29,423 nucleotides of DNA from Byssothecium circinans (Eukaryota > Ascomycota > Dothideomycetes > Pleosporales > Massarinaceae), in contig ML976987.1 in the NCBI GenBank assembly GCA_010015675.1, positions 924,248 to 953,670 of the forward strand, read 5' to 3'. A program made the translations under genes and the position numbers. Of this stretch, positions 28,153-29,423 are shown one piece after another. The notes below the pieces were generated by a model. The model did no database searches, was not told where the DNA came from, and saw nothing but the letters and a program-made list of their open reading frames with translations. Position 1 is the first letter of the stretch. Each line of letters begins with the position of its first letter.

Positions 28153-29423
28153 TGCTTGCAGACGCTCGAGGGCCATAGCGATGAGGTCAGCTCAGTCGCC
28201 TTCTCTCACGACTCGACACGGCTGGCGTCGGCATCACACGACAGGACGGTCAAGATCTGGGATGCCAGCAGTGGCGAGTGCCTGCGGACGCTTGAGAGTC
28301 ATGGTAGTTTGGTTTTCTCGGTCGCCTTCTCCCACGACTCGACACGGCTCGCGTCGGCGTCACACGACGACACAGTCAAGATCTGGGATGCCAGCAGTGG
28401 CGAGTGCCTGCGGACGCTTGAGAGCCATAGTAAATTGGTCTACTCGGTTGCCTTCTCCCACGACTCGACACGGCTCGCGTCGGCATCACACGACGACACA
28501 GTCAAGATCTGGGATGCCAGCAGTGGGGAGTGCCTGCGGACGCTTGAGACCCATAGTGAAGGGGTCTACTCGGTTGCCTTCTCCCACGACTCGACACGGC
28601 TCGCGTCGGCGTCACGCGACAACACAGTCAAGATCTGGGACCCAAGCAGTGGGGAGTGCCTGCAGACACTTGAGGGCCATAGCGGTTCGGTCGACTTGGT
28701 CGCCTTCTCCCACGACTCGACACGGCTCGCGTCGGCGTCACACGACGACACAGTCAAGATCTGGGATGCCAGCAGTGGTGAATGCCTGCAGACGCTTGAG
28801 AGTCATGGTAGTGCGGTTCTCTCGGTCGCCTTCTCCCACGACTCGACACGGCTCGCGTCGGCATCACACGACAGGACGGTCAAGATCTGGGATGCCAGCA
28901 GTGGCGAGTGCCTGCAGACGCTTGAGAGTCATAGCGAATCAGTCAACTCAGTCGCCTTCTCCCACGACTCGACACGGCTCGCGTCGGCGTCGGAAGACAT
29001 GACAGTCAAGATCTGGGATGCCAGCAGTGGGGAGTGCCTGCAGATGCTCGAGAGCCATAGCGATTCGGTCTGGTTGGTCGCCTTGTCTAACGACTCGTCA
29101 CTGCTTGCGTCGGCGTCGGAAGACATGACAGTCAAGATCTGGGATACCAGCAGTGGGGAATGCCTGCAGACGCTTGAGGACTATAGCAATTTGCTCTGGT
29201 CGGTCGCCTTCTCCCACGACTCGGCCCGGCTCGCGTCGGCATCGGACGACACAGTCAAGATCTGGGATGTCAGCAGCGGGGAGTGCCTGCGGACGCTTGA
29301 GACCCATAGCGAAGGGGTCTACTCGGTTGCCTTCTCCCACGACTCGACACGGCTCGCGTCGGCGTCACGCAACAACACAGTCAAGATCTGGGACCCAAGC
29401 AGTGGGGAGTGCCTGCAGACACT
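28153..29423 (+). repeat. Array of near-identical 126-nt WD40 repeats
   Basis: Ten complete units start at 28153, 28279, 28405, 28531, 28657, 28783, 28909, 29035, 29161 and 29284, and an eleventh at 29410 is cut by the window edge. All are 126 nt (42 residues) except the ninth, 123 nt, which lacks one codon in the SASDD segment. The frame is kept throughout. The framework (VAFSHDSTRLASAS, TVKIWDASSGECL) is almost constant. Variation clusters after CL[QR]TLE (residues 7-14 of the unit) and around the SAS-x-D-x triplet. Such high-identity WD40 arrays are typical of HNWD genes, where repeats are shuffled and conserved by concerted evolution. Confidence 0.95.

Larger units (their letters stand above)
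25626..29423 (+). pseudogene. HET-NACHT-WD40 (HNWD) incompatibility-type gene, broken by one TAG; runs off the right edge
   Basis: The ATG at 25626 gives MRLVQRSDTGDF, the usual HET-domain opening. HET motifs follow: YAILSHTWGADAEEVTFDDL, FWIDTCCINKKNNAELSHAI, SRWFTRGWTLQELLAP and YSLLGILDVHIPPIYGEG. A TAG at 26142-26144 (position 173) interrupts the HET domain where Q is expected; the frame continues perfectly after it. The NACHT NTPase has Walker A GDPGKGKT (304-311) and Walker B YLIVDALDE (406-414). An intron (27885-27939) leads to the linker (RDAHRFIMRHKWAIENSPLQ) and WD40 repeats. In Podospora het-d/e/r relatives, HET triggers death, NACHT oligomerises and WD40 senses a partner. If the TAG is real, only a short HET fragment is made. 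An internal ATG could still give NACHT-WD40. The 3' end lies outside the window. Confidence 0.88.

Noticed and set aside
28148..29002. Plus-strand 284-codon ORF rich in Arg/Ser/Thr repeats
   Set aside because: Out-of-frame reading of the WD40 array; the 126-nt period keeps every frame repetitive and open.
28153..29423. Regular repeats that could be taken for a CRISPR-like or satellite array
   Set aside because: The period is 126 nt, in frame, and encodes WD40 units with a conserved framework in a eukaryotic gene.

Overview
The window looks like nuclear DNA of a filamentous ascomycete, probably a Dothideomycete of the Pleosporales type (inference). Genes are compact, with few short introns (53-79 nt, GT-AG, CTAAC/CTAAT-like branch points) and starts in CAMC-ATG-like contexts. 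Two transposon regions carry the C-to-T / G-to-A decay expected from repeat-induced point mutation (RIP). The right end holds a HET-NACHT-WD40 gene, a class known from filamentous fungi.

Layout. 1-4460 is a gene-free, TA-rich, RIP-decayed nest of mobile elements. It holds the 3' end of a Ty3/gypsy-like element with its LTR (517-1015), a gag remnant on the minus strand, a second copy of the same LTR in opposite orientation (3050-3542), and a pogo/Fot1-type transposase remnant truncated at that LTR. 4702-5861 is a broken Ulp1/C48-like protease gene whose tail keeps a ubiquitin-interacting motif. 6676-7947 encodes a membrane-anchored ubiquitin-like/BAG co-chaperone with no ATG at its apparent start. 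9021-10325 encodes a secreted protein of eight six-cysteine repeats.

10925-13195 (three exons) encodes a basic, phosphosite-rich protein I cannot name. It converges on 14226-15478 (minus, two exons), a Whi5/Nrm1-like G1/S repressor. Both proteins carry a KEN motif. 16313-18183 (three exons) is an intracellular-looking GH5 glycoside hydrolase. 18486-18788 (minus) is a small charged protein. Two short ORFs with signal-peptide-like starts (8575-8799, 19315-19560) are weak candidates for small secreted proteins.

19994-22792 holds three consecutive minus-strand genes. All encode proline/glycine-rich, probably disordered proteins ending in a cysteine cluster plus a CaaX box (CVVM, CCVM, CAVM). The first two are recognisable paralogs, and all three share a Y-x-E-[LF] plus acidic stretch just before the cysteines. 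This is the least explained and most interesting part of the window. The first copy carries one in-frame TGA.

23436-25118 (minus) is a second pogo/Fot-type transposase. It stays in one frame for about 560 codons but has some 17 stop codons and an Asp-to-Asn change at the third catalytic position. 25626 to the right edge is a HET-NACHT-WD40 (HNWD) gene with one in-frame TAG in the HET domain, one intron, and at least ten nearly identical 126-nt WD40 repeats. All identifications were made by reading the sequence; no database search was run.
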